This document shows positions 52,801-62,222 of a stretch of 64,000 nucleotides of DNA, piece by piece. The notes below the pieces were generated by a model. That model ran no database searches, was not told where the DNA came from, and was given only the letters and a program-made list of their open reading frames with translations. The position numbers were made by a program, and so were the translations under genes. Origin of the DNA: JABDBE01 sp049585795 (lineage in GTDB: Bacteria > Acidobacteriota > Terriglobia > Terriglobales > Acidobacteriaceae); assembly GCA_049585795.1 (NCBI GenBank), contig JBAVAQ010000007.1, forward strand, positions 423,513-487,512, read 5' to 3'. How positions within the stretch are numbered: position 1 is the first letter of the stretch; each line of letters begins with the position of its first letter.

Positions 52801-54327
52801 CTAACGCGGCTCTGATGGCGCACTCGCCACCCCGTCGGGATTGTAAGCAGTAACTCGATACCGCGCCCCGAACAAGGTCGCGTGCGGATCCGGCCACGGA
52901 TCGTCCGCATCCGTCGCGCAGCGATCGCAAATTGTTTTCCATTCCTTCGCGCCTGCGTCCATGCGTTCGATCGAATAGCGTACTGCGCCCGCCGAGCCGC
53001 GCCACGCGACAAGTCCTCCGACCACAATAGAAGTGATTACCGGCGCCGGCGGCGTGGCGTGTTTTGGTAAAGCCGTGCCCGACATCGCATACGCGTGAAC
53101 GCGGAGTTGCTGAGCCCGCGCAGCCATGTCATCAGCCGAATTCACCAGCGTGTTGATGCCCGGATAATAGAGCGCCCACCACTGGCCGCTTTCACCGCGT
53201 TCGGCGTAAGCAATATTGTTGGTATCGGCCGGAATCGGCTGGAAGCCGAAATTGTCGAGATGCGCCTGCAGCGCCCAGAAGCCGTCGCCGGAAACATTCG
53301 GGTTCTTGGCTAAGGCGTCGAGAACATTTTGCAGATCTCGCTGTGTCTTCCAGTCGGTCCGATCCCATCCGAATTCATTGACGATGTACGCTTTTCCGTG
53401 ACTCGTCACCGCCGCCGCATCGCGGCCAAACGTCTCCACCGTCGTGTGCTCGCCCGTGCCGAGCAGGGCGTCCCAATGGGGGTAGTATTCGAACGTGACT
53501 AAGTCGGAAGCTTTGTTATCGAGAACCTTCGGATAGGCGCGAAAAATTCCCGACGTGTCCAAATAAAGATGGCGCGAATCCTGTTGCTTGATGTGCTGGC
53601 CAATTGTTTCGACCCAATCGGAAATTTGCCCCAGTGAACTCGGCCCGCCACCCATCAGGACTGCGATGAGGCCGCACATGTTGCAATCTTCCCACGCGAG
53701 AACGGTTGGATCATCTTTGTAGCGCACGCCAGTCAGCGCATTTACGTGATTCAGAACCGCGTCGATGTGCTTTTCGTACGCGGCGATCAGCGCAGGATCG
53801 GTGAAGAAATCCTGCGGATTCTGCTTTCCACCCCACGCCAGATACTGGCCGATGCCGCCAAGTGAACAGGTCGCGCAATCACCCACCAACGTAATGATGA
53901 TCCGAATGCCGTTCCGCTTGGCTGCGACCAGCGCGTAATCCGACGCCTGGAACGCTGCGTCATTGAACTTGCCTTGCTCGGGTTCGACGCATAGAGCGCA
54001 ACCCACGGTATCGCCCATGGTCTGTGCGCGCACTACGCGTGCGCCCATTTCTGCGGCGGTCGCAAACGCGTCATCGATTTCGAAACGACTCGGGTACCGA
54101 GGCCCCATGGGATCGTGGGGCCCGTAGCCTTCGAGTCCGAGCCACTCGATGTTCGGCCCGCTATATCGATACGACGCGCCATGTAGGGTCAGCTTGGTTC
54201 CCGCGCGTTCGACGAAATCTTCGTCGTGAACGGTTTGCGCTTCAACTCGGAAAGGCGGCAGAGCCAGCAGCAGCGCTAACGAAAAAATCACTCCCGGCGC
54301 AGCTCTTCTCACTTCGACTCTAGCCAT
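52801..54327 (-). CDS. Secreted GH5-like (mannanase-like) protein without the usual acid/base Glu
   Basis: The 508-aa protein has a signal peptide (to about residue 30) and a TIM-barrel domain like GH5_7 endo-mannanases (MGARVVRAQTMGDTVGC and later VNEFGWDRTDW with the nucleophile Glu318). A C-terminal fibronectin-like part follows (VITSIVVGGLVAWRGSAGAVRYS). At the expected W-E-x-x-N-E acid/base site it reads WEDCNMCG (212-219), so Glu is replaced by Met217. It may have lost or changed hydrolysis, or use another residue. Several CxxC pairs suggest disulphides. Confidence 0.7.
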   Translation of the reverse strand: MARVEVRRAAPGVIFSLALLLALPPFRVEAQTVHDEDFVERAGTKLTLHGASYRYSGPNIEWLGLEGYGPHDPMGPRYPSRFEIDDAFATAAEMGARVVRAQTMGDTVGCALCVEPEQGKFNDAAFQASDYALVAAKRNGIRIIITLVGDCATCSLGGIGQYLAWGGKQNPQDFFTDPALIAAYEKHIDAVLNHVNALTGVRYKDDPTVLAWEDCNMCGLIAVLMGGGPSSLGQISDWVETIGQHIKQQDSRHLYLDTSGIFRAYPKVLDNKASDLVTFEYYPHWDALLGTGEHTTVETFGRDAAAVTSHGKAYIVNEFGWDRTDWKTQRDLQNVLDALAKNPNVSGDGFWALQAHLDNFGFQPIPADTNNIAYAERGESGQWWALYYPGINTLVNSADDMAARAQQLRVHAYAMSGTALPKHATPPAPVITSIVVGGLVAWRGSAGAVRYSIERMDAGAKEWKTICDRCATDADDPWPDPHATLFGARYRVTAYNPDGVASAPSEPR

Positions 54328-54550
54328 CGGCCTTTTTCACCGCTAATTCAGCGCCTTGAAAACCAATCTTGCTGTGGGTCCCATCGCAAAAAGGTTTGTT
54401 GACCGACCCTCCGCAACGGCAAAGCGAGAACGCTGGTTTGCCGGTCAGGTCGTACTTGGTGCCGTTAATGTCGACCAACTCGATGGCACCTTCCGGAGCT
54501 TCTACGCGATAAGGACCGTTCGGTCGAACGGTGATCTTCACTGTAGCCAT
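54320..54550 (-). CDS. CDGSH iron-sulfur domain protein
   Basis: The 76-aa protein has CRCGGSVNKPFCDGTH, the CxC...CDGxH set that binds a [2Fe-2S] cluster with three Cys and one His. Start MATVKITVRPNGPYRVEAPEG is typical for bacterial CDGSH proteins. It overlaps the GH5-like gene by eight bases and is its upstream neighbour. The role is probably electron transfer or redox sensing. Confidence 0.9.
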   Translation of the reverse strand: MATVKITVRPNGPYRVEAPEGAIELVDINGTKYDLTGKPAFSLCRCGGSVNKPFCDGTHSKIGFQGAELAVKKADG

Positions 54551-54743
54551 GAGGCCTCCAATTGAAATTTGTTTGAGTTATGAAGATAACAGCTTTGATC
54601 GTTTGGCTTCCAGCGGCCGAACGAAAAAAGCAGATTCCTCGTGTCTGCTCGGAATGACAACGCTGGGAGGTGGCCATGTTCAACGGATGGAGACAACGAA
54701 CCAGAAGAGCTAGAAGCTAAGAGCTAGAAGCCAAAAGCCAAAC

Positions 54744-55982
54744 TCACGCCGCCGCCAGCCGCGCCCCAATCAAACTGTGATAAAGCCGCACATACTCGTC
54801 GATCATGCGCTTGGCAGTGAAGCATTCGCGCGCCCGCTGATAAGCCCGAGTCGCATAACCGCGGCACAGATCGCGATGCTCGTGCAATCGTCGAATCACA
54901 TCCGCCAGGCTTTCTGCGTCGTTGGCTTGAAAGTAAATCGCGGCCTCACCCCAAATCTCGCGGAAGGAAGGAATGTCATTCGCCACGATGGCGCAGCGCG
55001 AGAACGCGGCTTCCAGCGGCGCCATCCCAAAAGCCTCATATCGCGACGTGGCCGCATAAATCGATGCGCGGCTGTACAGCGTGCGCAGTTGGGCCTGCGT
55101 CTGCGGTCCTTTGATCGCCACGCTGATCTGGTCAATCGCAAGTTTCACGTCCGTGCGGATCGGAATCTCGGAATCGGAAACCGGTGCCTCTGCCCCCACA
55201 ATGCAGACTGGTAGAGGGTGGACATGCTGCGTCAGCAGGCTGACTTGCTTGCTGGCATCGCACAAACGTCCGACGGCCAGTACCGAATCGTCCTTATTCA
55301 CGTAAGGATTAAACGAAACCGGATTGCGCCCGTTATAGATCACCGCATCCCGTCGAGGCTGCGTATAACAGTTGCGAAGCGCATCCAGCATCCACACCGA
55401 CGGAGCGACCACGGCAGTGGCATGCCACAAGCCTCGCGTCACTACCTCGCGATACCAGCGCATCCACCGGCTCTCTTTGACCTCCTGCCCGTGGATCTCC
55501 TTCCACCAACTAATCAAATCACCGTGCGCCACAACTACGCGCGGAGTGTCGACTGGAAGGTTTCCATAGCACAATTGATTCAGGTGCAGCAGATCGGGTT
55601 TGAGTTCCTTGACCAGCGCGATGAGGTATGCGGAAGAGTCCCTAAGATCCTGTTCAGCGCCTTGCATCCACTCCAGGCGAAACGCAGTTGGACGGTACTC
55701 CAGCCCCTGCAGTTCATCCATCCACGAAGTCTGCTGCGGCAACGGAATATCGCCCAGGCTGACCAGCGTCACTCGCACGCCGCGGCTCACCAGCCCGGAG
55801 ACCAGTTCTTGAGTATAGGTCCACACTCCGCTCAACGTGTCAGTAGTCACCAGAACGTGCACAAAGTCTCCAAGGTAGGCGCCAGCGTCTTCGCTCGTGC
55901 TGGGCCGCGACCATTCTATTGCGGAATGACCGTGGATTGAAGCACTTCTTTTGGTCTCCGACAAAGCGAAAGAGTGCAACAT
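54744..55982 (-). CDS. GT4-family glycosyltransferase
   Basis: This protein of about 412 aa has a retaining-GT motif SRYEAFGMAPLEAAFSRCAI near residues 320-340 and a nucleotide-sugar domain with SVLAVGRLCDASKQVSLL. The N-terminal half contains VLVTTDTLSGVWTYTQELV and LLHLNQLCYG. Substrate is unknown. ATG at 55982 (MLHSFALSE) is chosen; upstream in-frame codons continue to 56015. It is divergent from the PIG-L gene, 54 bases away. Confidence 0.85.
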   Translation of the reverse strand: MLHSFALSETKRSASIHGHSAIEWSRPSTSEDAGAYLGDFVHVLVTTDTLSGVWTYTQELVSGLVSRGVRVTLVSLGDIPLPQQTSWMDELQGLEYRPTAFRLEWMQGAEQDLRDSSAYLIALVKELKPDLLHLNQLCYGNLPVDTPRVVVAHGDLISWWKEIHGQEVKESRWMRWYREVVTRGLWHATAVVAPSVWMLDALRNCYTQPRRDAVIYNGRNPVSFNPYVNKDDSVLAVGRLCDASKQVSLLTQHVHPLPVCIVGAEAPVSDSEIPIRTDVKLAIDQISVAIKGPQTQAQLRTLYSRASIYAATSRYEAFGMAPLEAAFSRCAIVANDIPSFREIWGEAAIYFQANDAESLADVIRRLHEHRDLCRGYATRAYQRARECFTAKRMIDEYVRLYHSLIGARLAAA

Positions 55983-56036
55983 CTTGCACCCCACCTGCAA
56001 GCAATTGAGCCACAACGCTCAAGTTACAATGATTCG

Positions 56037-56783
56037 ATGCTCCGCTTGATGTGCGTTACCGCTCATCCCGACGACGAGGCCGGAGGTTTCGGCGGCTCGT
56101 TACGCCTCTACCATGATCGCAGCGTCGAAACCTGCGTAATCTGCCTCACTCCCGGACAAGCCGCTACCCACCGCGGCGACGCCACAAACGACCAGGAATT
56201 AGCCGCCGCGAGGCGAAAAGAGTTTGCCGCTGCGTGTGAAATCCTGAAAGTCTCGAAGGGAATCGTGCTCGACTATCCCGACGGCCAGCTCCACCGCCAG
56301 GATCTATACAAAGTGGTTTGCGATTTGACGCTGCACGTCCGCCAGTTCCGTCCGCACGTGTTCATGACTTTCGGCCCCGATGGCTCCGTCACCGGCCACA
56401 CCGATCACTCCATGGCTTCCGTTTTCGCCACCCTCGCTTTTCACTGGGCTGGACGCACCAACCGCTATCCCGACCAACTCACCGGCGAAATCACTCCGCA
56501 CCGAGCTCAGAAGCTCTACTACAGCACCGCCAACTTCGCGCTCCCTGACCGTCAACCAATCACACTGCCGCCCGTGACGGCGATCATTGAAATTGGAGAT
56601 TACCTCGAGACCAAGATCGCCGCATTCAAAGCGCACACCAGTCAGGCGCCCTTGTGGCCCATGTTCGAATCTCACGTCCGCCAACGCGGACGTCAGGAGA
56701 TGTTTCATCTTGTCGCGAGGGTGACCTATGGGTTGATCGAGCAGGAGACCGATCTCTTCGCGGGAATCAGGGAAAATCTTTAG
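56037..56783 (+). CDS. PIG-L family deacetylase
   Basis: This 248-aa enzyme has the metal-binding AHPDDEAGGFGGSL near the start and FGPDGSVTGHTDHSMAS with the second His. It removes an acetyl group from GlcNAc-like substrates. ATG at 56037 begins MLRLMCVTAHPDDE; the longer frame from 55974 is less likely. The divergent glycosyltransferase neighbour fits a sugar-modification unit. Relation to bacillithiol (BshB) is possible but unproven, since bshA is 34 kb away. Confidence 0.85.
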   Translation: MLRLMCVTAHPDDEAGGFGGSLRLYHDRSVETCVICLTPGQAATHRGDATNDQELAAARRKEFAAACEILKVSKGIVLDYPDGQLHRQDLYKVVCDLTLHVRQFRPHVFMTFGPDGSVTGHTDHSMASVFATLAFHWAGRTNRYPDQLTGEITPHRAQKLYYSTANFALPDRQPITLPPVTAIIEIGDYLETKIAAFKAHTSQAPLWPMFESHVRQRGRQEMFHLVARVTYGLIEQETDLFAGIRENL

Positions 56784-56822
56784 CACGACTTTCTCTGCGA
56801 ACGTGACCGCAGTGAAGCTCCC

Positions 56823-57998
56823 CTAGTACGTGAACGACTGAATCGCGCCTACGCCAAGGGAATTGGTAACGTCGACGAATCCGCTACGGTCGCTGGGGTG
56901 GAGTGCCATGTGCACCGGGAACACATCGAACCTCTGCGAGAAGAAGTTGAACTTGTTGAGTGTTTCCAGCAGCGTTCCCTGCCGGTTGTACACGTAGATG
57001 GTGCTGAAGTTTGAATTCTGCTGCTGGCTTGAGATGGGCTGCGCCACCAGAAAGAGTTTATGAATGGGGTCGAACTCAACATCGACTCCGGTGCAGGCGT
57101 CATCGCAGTTTTGCGGGATGAGCGGCAGAGTTAGTTCGAAGCCTGTCTGGTCTTTGAGATCGTAGAATTCCACGCCGGCATCCCCAAAAGTCGTAGTAAC
57201 TGCCATATCGTCGGCGGAATCGACCGCAATGCCCATCACCTGTCCCGATCCGATGCCGAGGAATGATTTGATCTTGCCGGTGGCCAGATCAACCTGGTTC
57301 ACGTAAGAGGGCCCAAACGGATTACCGTCCGAGGCCAGGACAACCGCAGTATTGGTCTTTGTATTGAGGCCAATGATCCCAGGATAGGATCCAATCTGAA
57401 CGACCGGTCCGAACGTGTTCTTGGCGACGTCGGAGCCAAAGACGTAGAGCATGAAATTGTTTAGGTCCAACATTTGGAAAGCATTGATCGGCGAACCCTG
57501 ATTGCGACTTACACCGTAAATCTCAAAGCGTGTCTTTCCCGGAGCCGGCCATTTGCCGGTGAATTGATTGCCGGAAAGGGGGTCCAATTCGTCGAATGTG
57601 TAATGCGGGTCGTCAAAAGTTACCTCATGCGAGTGTTCGACGAGGCCGACCGAAGTGCCTACGATTCCCCGAGTGTCGTCACCGTCTCCGCAACCCACGG
57701 ATTTGCCTTTTCTGACCACTTGGACGATCTTGCCGGTTTTCTGGTCGAAAGTTTCCGTTGCCCAAGTGCATGTGTTCCCCAATACAACCTCGCTAAGCAG
57801 GCCCTCGCTGCCGTTCTGGTCGATGTCAAACCCAAGAATAACTCCGCCCAGCTTGGGATGCACGATTACTTTGCCTGGACCTATCGGAGGTTTCGACGCG
57901 CCCTTAGCAGTGGGCACAGCCGCGAAGGAGAAGAGCGCGAGCGAAGTCAGTGCAAGGGCCAGCCACAGAATCGTTGGGACGAATTTTCTGTCTCTCAT
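56823..57998 (-). CDS. Secreted beta-propeller-like protein
   Basis: The 391-aa protein has a signal peptide (MRDRKFVPTILWLALALTSLALFSF). Repeats such as GVILGFDIDQNG, NTAVVLASDGNPFGPSYVNQVDL and IHKLFLVAQPISSQ suggest a beta-propeller. ATG at 57998 follows AAGGATGGG; ATG at 58010 is an alternative. CxW and CD pairs may be disulphides. It shares the neighbourhood with another propeller gene. Confidence 0.65.
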   Translation of the reverse strand: MRDRKFVPTILWLALALTSLALFSFAAVPTAKGASKPPIGPGKVIVHPKLGGVILGFDIDQNGSEGLLSEVVLGNTCTWATETFDQKTGKIVQVVRKGKSVGCGDGDDTRGIVGTSVGLVEHSHEVTFDDPHYTFDELDPLSGNQFTGKWPAPGKTRFEIYGVSRNQGSPINAFQMLDLNNFMLYVFGSDVAKNTFGPVVQIGSYPGIIGLNTKTNTAVVLASDGNPFGPSYVNQVDLATGKIKSFLGIGSGQVMGIAVDSADDMAVTTTFGDAGVEFYDLKDQTGFELTLPLIPQNCDDACTGVDVEFDPIHKLFLVAQPISSQQQNSNFSTIYVYNRQGTLLETLNKFNFFSQRFDVFPVHMALHPSDRSGFVDVTNSLGVGAIQSFTY

Positions 57999-58106
57999 TT
58001 TTGAGCCCATCCTTTTCAGCGAGTTTAGAAATAAGTCGAGTGGGGCGGAAAACCGGGCCGGTGGAACCTTTCCCCGGCCCGGCAATGGTGTGGCACACTA
58101 TTATAT

Positions 58107-59216
58107 TCAGCGTGCCGCTAAGCCAACAGTGCTTGCCGGCAAGCCTTTGATGTGGGAGCCCGCAACCAGTGAGCCATCCAGCGCGATCCTGAAACCGTCA
58201 ACGACTCCGGTCCCCGGCGCGAGCACGTATAGGAACCTTGCGTCGTTACTGATAGCGAGATCGGTAGGGGCGCTGCCTGCGCCGAGCTTCGCGGTTATGC
58301 CGTCGGAATTCAGTAGATGTAAGCTTCCGCCATACGCAACGCCGTACCCAGAAACGGTACCGCTGCCCGTGTTTGTGGTATATGCGAAGCGGCCATCGCT
58401 GGTAAGCGCAACCCAGCACGGAGCCGTCTGATTATCGGCGGCTGAAGCGCTAATCGTATGAACCGATCCGTTATCGGAAACGAAGTACGAAGATAAGGCG
58501 CCAGCATTTGCCGCTCCTCCGAACGCATCCGATACGAATAGGTCATCGCGCTTCCCGAATGCAAAGCCATACGGCGTTTCTCCCGCAGAATCAATTACCT
58601 TTTTGCCTACAACGACACCGTCGTCATCCAGGGAGAACACGTCCATCTTGTTGGTGTTCTTCTCGGTCACGATCAGTAGGTTGCCCTCGGGATTGAAGCT
58701 AATCTGGGCTGGGCCGACAGAGGACGCGCTGAGCCGGATCCCATGCGAAATTCCACGAAGATGTCCGCTCTCATCCACGCGGAATCCGGCAATTGTGTCG
58801 TGACCGCCAACCGCACCGCCCTCGTTGAGCACATAGAGCAGATTGCTGAACGCGGTTAGGCTGACGGGGTTCTGGCCAGCCGAAGGCGTAGCCCCGACGA
58901 GGTGGAGGCCGTTGGGAGTTACAGAAAAAACTGAAACGCTGTCGCTTCCGGCATTCACCGCGAATAGGAAGCGATTGCTAGCGTCGAGAATCAGGCTGCC
59001 CGCGCTGGCCAAGCCCGCGCCAGAGCCCAACCCGCCCGTGGCAAAAGTGCGTCCGGATGCAAGCTGTCCGTTCGCCGAGCGGATGAACATAAAGACCGCA
59101 TTGCCCGCACTCGAATTGTTGAGGGTGTACACTGCTCCTGCCGCCGCACTTGCCGGCAAACTCCACAGCAAAGATGCAACGGTCGCCAACATCGCAATGG
59201 TCAGTTTCACTTTCAT
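58107..59216 (-). CDS. Secreted lactonase-family beta-propeller
   Basis: The 369-aa protein has a signal peptide (MKVKLTIAMLATVASLLWSLPASA) and several propeller repeats (SRFLFAVNAGSDSVSVFSV style, NLLYVLNEGG, DGRFAYTTNTGSGTVSGY). They resemble the 6-phosphogluconolactonase/muconate cyclase-like family PF10282. ATG at 59216 follows AGAGGAAG. A true lactonase reaction is not certain, and many secreted members have no known substrate. Confidence 0.75.
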   Translation of the reverse strand: MKVKLTIAMLATVASLLWSLPASAAAGAVYTLNNSSAGNAVFMFIRSANGQLASGRTFATGGLGSGAGLASAGSLILDASNRFLFAVNAGSDSVSVFSVTPNGLHLVGATPSAGQNPVSLTAFSNLLYVLNEGGAVGGHDTIAGFRVDESGHLRGISHGIRLSASSVGPAQISFNPEGNLLIVTEKNTNKMDVFSLDDDGVVVGKKVIDSAGETPYGFAFGKRDDLFVSDAFGGAANAGALSSYFVSDNGSVHTISASAADNQTAPCWVALTSDGRFAYTTNTGSGTVSGYGVAYGGSLHLLNSDGITAKLGAGSAPTDLAISNDARFLYVLAPGTGVVDGFRIALDGSLVAGSHIKGLPASTVGLAAR

Positions 59217-59415
59217 AAGACTTCCTCTTTTCACAATGGGTTTAGGACGACGGTTACTTAAGCTTCAAAGCGAGATTCGAGACTCTGAATCTCGGTGCGT
59301 AACGGAGCAATTGTCGCGCGCGCTCCAGCGGCCCGCTTTGATTGGTATGTCGGCTGGGAAAGAAAATTCCCCCTCTGAAGTTTGGGCACGCCGCGCGATT
59401 AAGGTGGCCGAGCGC

Positions 59416-60099
59416 ATGTGGAACCTGCGACCCAGCGCGCTGATGATCGGAGCTATATTTCTGATTGTGGGTTTGGCTGCCCGATCTGCGGAAGCTCAGT
59501 TCTACGCGGGAGGGCTGGGCGGCGTTTCAACGCTGTCGGGAGACACGAGTGCAGTCATCAACTCGACTTCCACAAATTTCTCGATCTACAATCCGCAAAA
59601 CGGACTCGTCCTGGATGGGCTCCTCGGAAAACATTTTAACGACTTCTTCACCATCCAGGGCGACTATGTTTGGAATCGCAATGCCTTAGCCCTGACCACA
59701 GCCGGTTTCGGTTCGGGATCTATCAAGCAGTACGAGGAAACCCGAAACAGCTCGCAGCAAAGCTTGTTTGGCAGCGCGCTGGTGTACTTTCGCAGGCGAA
59801 GCAGTCGCATAAGACCTTACCTCTCGGTGGGGGCCGGCTGGGTGCATCTTTCATCTACCCAGCAAAGTGTATTCGCTTTGCAAGGTTCGCCGGAGCTGCC
59901 GCCACGTGAATTCAGCGCTAACATGATCGCCCTGCGCGTGCCTGTGGGCATCGATGTGAAGCTGCACAGCGGCTGGCTGCTTCGTTACACCTTCAGTGAG
60001 ACGTTGAGCAGGAATCCCATAAGTGATGAGCTCTCCCCGCCAGGTCCGCACAGCCTGAAGAACTTTCAAAATTTGATCGGAATCCTGCGGCAATTTTGA
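59416..60099 (+). CDS. Outer-membrane beta-barrel protein
   Basis: The 227-aa protein has a signal peptide (MWNLRPSALMIGAIFLIVGLAARSAEA) and then alternating strands with LLGKHFNDFFTIQGDYVW, ALVYFRRRSSRIRPYLSVGAGWVH and VGIDVKLHSGWLLRYTFSE. It ends NLIGILRQF with a C-terminal Phe as usual for BAM substrates. It looks like an OmpA/OmpW-type eight-strand barrel. ATG at 59416 follows AAGGTGG. Confidence 0.75.
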   Translation: MWNLRPSALMIGAIFLIVGLAARSAEAQFYAGGLGGVSTLSGDTSAVINSTSTNFSIYNPQNGLVLDGLLGKHFNDFFTIQGDYVWNRNALALTTAGFGSGSIKQYEETRNSSQQSLFGSALVYFRRRSSRIRPYLSVGAGWVHLSSTQQSVFALQGSPELPPREFSANMIALRVPVGIDVKLHSGWLLRYTFSETLSRNPISDELSPPGPHSLKNFQNLIGILRQF

Positions 60100-60117
60100 A
60101 TCTCACAGCAAAACCAG

Positions 60118-60456
60118 CTATGAATTCTTGAAGCTGACATACGGACAACCGTTCCAGTAGATGGGCGCATTCTCCATGAGTTCGGCCATCACCCGTGCGT
60201 GACATACCCGGCACAGATTAAGGGACTTGGCGTACTCGCTGACGGGCGCAATCTGGACGAGTTTCTCGAAGACGCAGAGTCTCTGCCCCCGCTCTTTGTT
60301 TTCCGTGAGGCTCATCAACATGCCGTCCGCAGTTTCCAGGTCCAGAAGAGCGGAGTAAATCCTTGCTTTCAGACGCGCGGGAGCGTGTTCGGTAACCGTC
60401 AGCTCCGCCTCATCAGCAATTCGCTGCATGAACTCGTCATCGCGAGGATCGGGCAT
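60118..60456 (-). CDS. Cys-containing soluble protein after the ECF sigma gene, possible anti-sigma-like
   Basis: The 112-aa protein has an N-terminal APARLKARIYSALLDLE typical of anti-sigma tails and a CRVCHARVMAELMENAP segment with CxxCH that could bind metal or haem. No membrane helix is visible. It overlaps the sigma gene by 20 bases. A redox-responsive regulator of that sigma factor is plausible but unproven. Confidence 0.6.
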   Translation of the reverse strand: MPDPRDDEFMQRIADEAELTVTEHAPARLKARIYSALLDLETADGMLMSLTENKERGQRLCVFEKLVQIAPVSEYAKSLNLCRVCHARVMAELMENAPIYWNGCPYVSFKNS

Positions 60457-61048
60457 CGCTCCACCTTTCTCGAAACTCCGCTCTGGCTCGGGCTAAGAGT
60501 CGTTCGATCGCTTTCTCTGTTTTGCCGGTTTTGAGGGCCATTTCGCGGGCCGAGATTTCATGCCAGTAGCGCCATACCAGCACGAGACGGTACAAGTCCG
60601 GAAGCTCTTGCAGGACCCGTTGCGCCCTCGCCCGCATTTCGTCTCGTTCAAGAAGTTGATCGAAGTCGAAAACTACGGGTTGGGGAACGGGATCTTCTTC
60701 TGACCTGTCTATAACGTCAGCGGCTCGCAGACGCTGCCGGTAGTGCTCCTCGACCCGGTGGCGGGCGATGCCGAGAATCCACGATCGCAAGGCTCCCGCG
60801 CCTCGATACTGCTTAAGACCCTGCCACGCAGCCAGAAAGATTTCCTGTACCAAATCGTCTACTTGGTCGTAATGCGGCGCGAGCCTTGCCCGGACATAGC
60901 CGTATACGCTGTCCGCGTACTGGCAAACAAAATCCGCGGTGGCTTTCCGGTCTTTTTGCAGCACGCAGGCCACCAGCTCGGCATCTTCATGCGCCGGCTG
61001 GGCCTTTGCATTCGGTTCGTCCGACGCTTCCTGACCAGAAGGACACAC
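60437..61048 (-). CDS. ECF-type RNA polymerase sigma factor
   Basis: The protein has about 203 aa. Region 2 contains DSVYGYVRARLAPHYDQVDDLVQEIFLAAWQGL and region 4 has LPDLYRLVLVWRYWHEISAREMALKTGKTEKAIERLLARAR. It directs polymerase to stress or envelope promoters. GTG at 61048 is preferred with AGGG nine bases upstream; ATG at 61105 would add an unlikely Arg-rich start. It is followed by the Cys protein and preceded by an S2P gene. Confidence 0.85.
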   Translation of the reverse strand: MCPSGQEASDEPNAKAQPAHEDAELVACVLQKDRKATADFVCQYADSVYGYVRARLAPHYDQVDDLVQEIFLAAWQGLKQYRGAGALRSWILGIARHRVEEHYRQRLRAADVIDRSEEDPVPQPVVFDFDQLLERDEMRARAQRVLQELPDLYRLVLVWRYWHEISAREMALKTGKTEKAIERLLARARAEFRERWSDARSSR

Positions 61049-61116
61049 GGTTCGTTCCCTATGTCTTATTGTCGTCGGATGGCGCTGCCTCCCCCGCCAC
61101 ATCAAGCGGTAAGCAC

Positions 61117-62145
61117 TTACTGTGCGCGCAAGTCGCGGAACACTTGTACCAGGGAACTATGGGCGAACGGCGCCGGCGCCAAGGTGAGGATCAGCATAAC
61201 GAGGCCAAACGCCGCGACCCATCGCCGCACGCCGGTCACTCCCGGCCATTCTGCCACCATGGGATGCCGCATGCCGCTAATCCGCAGCAGGACCGCCCAG
61301 ATCAGCCATCCCGCCCAGAAATATAGCGCCATCGGAATCAGCGCAAGAATCGTCAAACGCGAAACTGTTTTGTGTGCGCGCGGCGCAAGCGAAAAGACGA
61401 TGTGCCCGCCATCGAGCTGACCGCCGGGTAGGAGATTGAGTGCGGTCGCGAACATCCCGACCCAAGCCGCGATCGCCGTCGGATGAAAATAAATCGAGCG
61501 CAAGGCCGACGAGCCAACCTTGAGTTGCCCGAGCGGAAGAACGTACCACGCCAAGCGAAAAATCAGCGGATATCCCAGCTGAATGTCGGGGCTCGCCATT
61601 GTCGGCGGCAACGTTTTGGAGAGCGGCATGGCGAACAGTAAGACGGTCACGGCCACTACAAATCCGGCAATCGGTCCGGCGATTCCAATGTCAAAAAGCG
61701 CCGCGCGGGAACGAATCGGAGAGCGAATGCGAATAAACGCGCCAAGCGTACCGATCAAAGTGGGCGCAGGAATGAAGAAGGGCAAAGTCGCATTCACGCC
61801 GTAGTATCGGCAACAAAGATAATGTCCCATCTCGTGTGCCAGAAGAATAAGCATTAGCGTGGACGCAAACGGCAAACCCAGAAGCAGCCGCGAGGGTTCA
61901 GTTATGGCCCAACGCAACGGGAAAAAAGGAACCTCGTCATCGTTGAGCGAAAACGCGGGCTGGTTGTGCTGGAAGTTAAACTCCATCCGCGCGCCTACCA
62001 CCAGCGTCGTGAAGATAGTAGCCAGCAGCAGCACGATGTGCAGCCAGTAGCGCTGCTTCGGAGGCCGCACCACAAAGACTTCGACCGGCCGGTAATAATC
62101 GGTAGTCGAAGAAGAAGATACTGGGGGGAGAAATTCAGGCATCAA
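61117..62145 (-). CDS. Site-2-type membrane metalloprotease (M50)
   Basis: The 342-aa protein has about eight helices, the zinc motif HEMGHYLCCRYYG (LLAHEMGH) and NLLPGGQLDGGH, matching the M50 site-2 proteases that cut anti-sigma factors in membranes. It lies 68 bases before the ECF sigma gene, which suggests a regulated proteolysis unit, although the neighbour candidate anti-sigma has no membrane helix. Confidence 0.88.
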   Translation of the reverse strand: MMPEFLPPVSSSSTTDYYRPVEVFVVRPPKQRYWLHIVLLLATIFTTLVVGARMEFNFQHNQPAFSLNDDEVPFFPLRWAITEPSRLLLGLPFASTLMLILLAHEMGHYLCCRYYGVNATLPFFIPAPTLIGTLGAFIRIRSPIRSRAALFDIGIAGPIAGFVVAVTVLLFAMPLSKTLPPTMASPDIQLGYPLIFRLAWYVLPLGQLKVGSSALRSIYFHPTAIAAWVGMFATALNLLPGGQLDGGHIVFSLAPRAHKTVSRLTILALIPMALYFWAGWLIWAVLLRISGMRHPMVAEWPGVTGVRRWVAAFGLVMLILTLAPAPFAHSSLVQVFRDLRAQ

Positions 62146-62222
62146 GATTCCGCGTTGTCAGGGCTAAAAACACGTAAGCGCGGGAAAGCCCCGCGTCTCC
62201 ATCCTACGCGAGAAAAGGCGCT

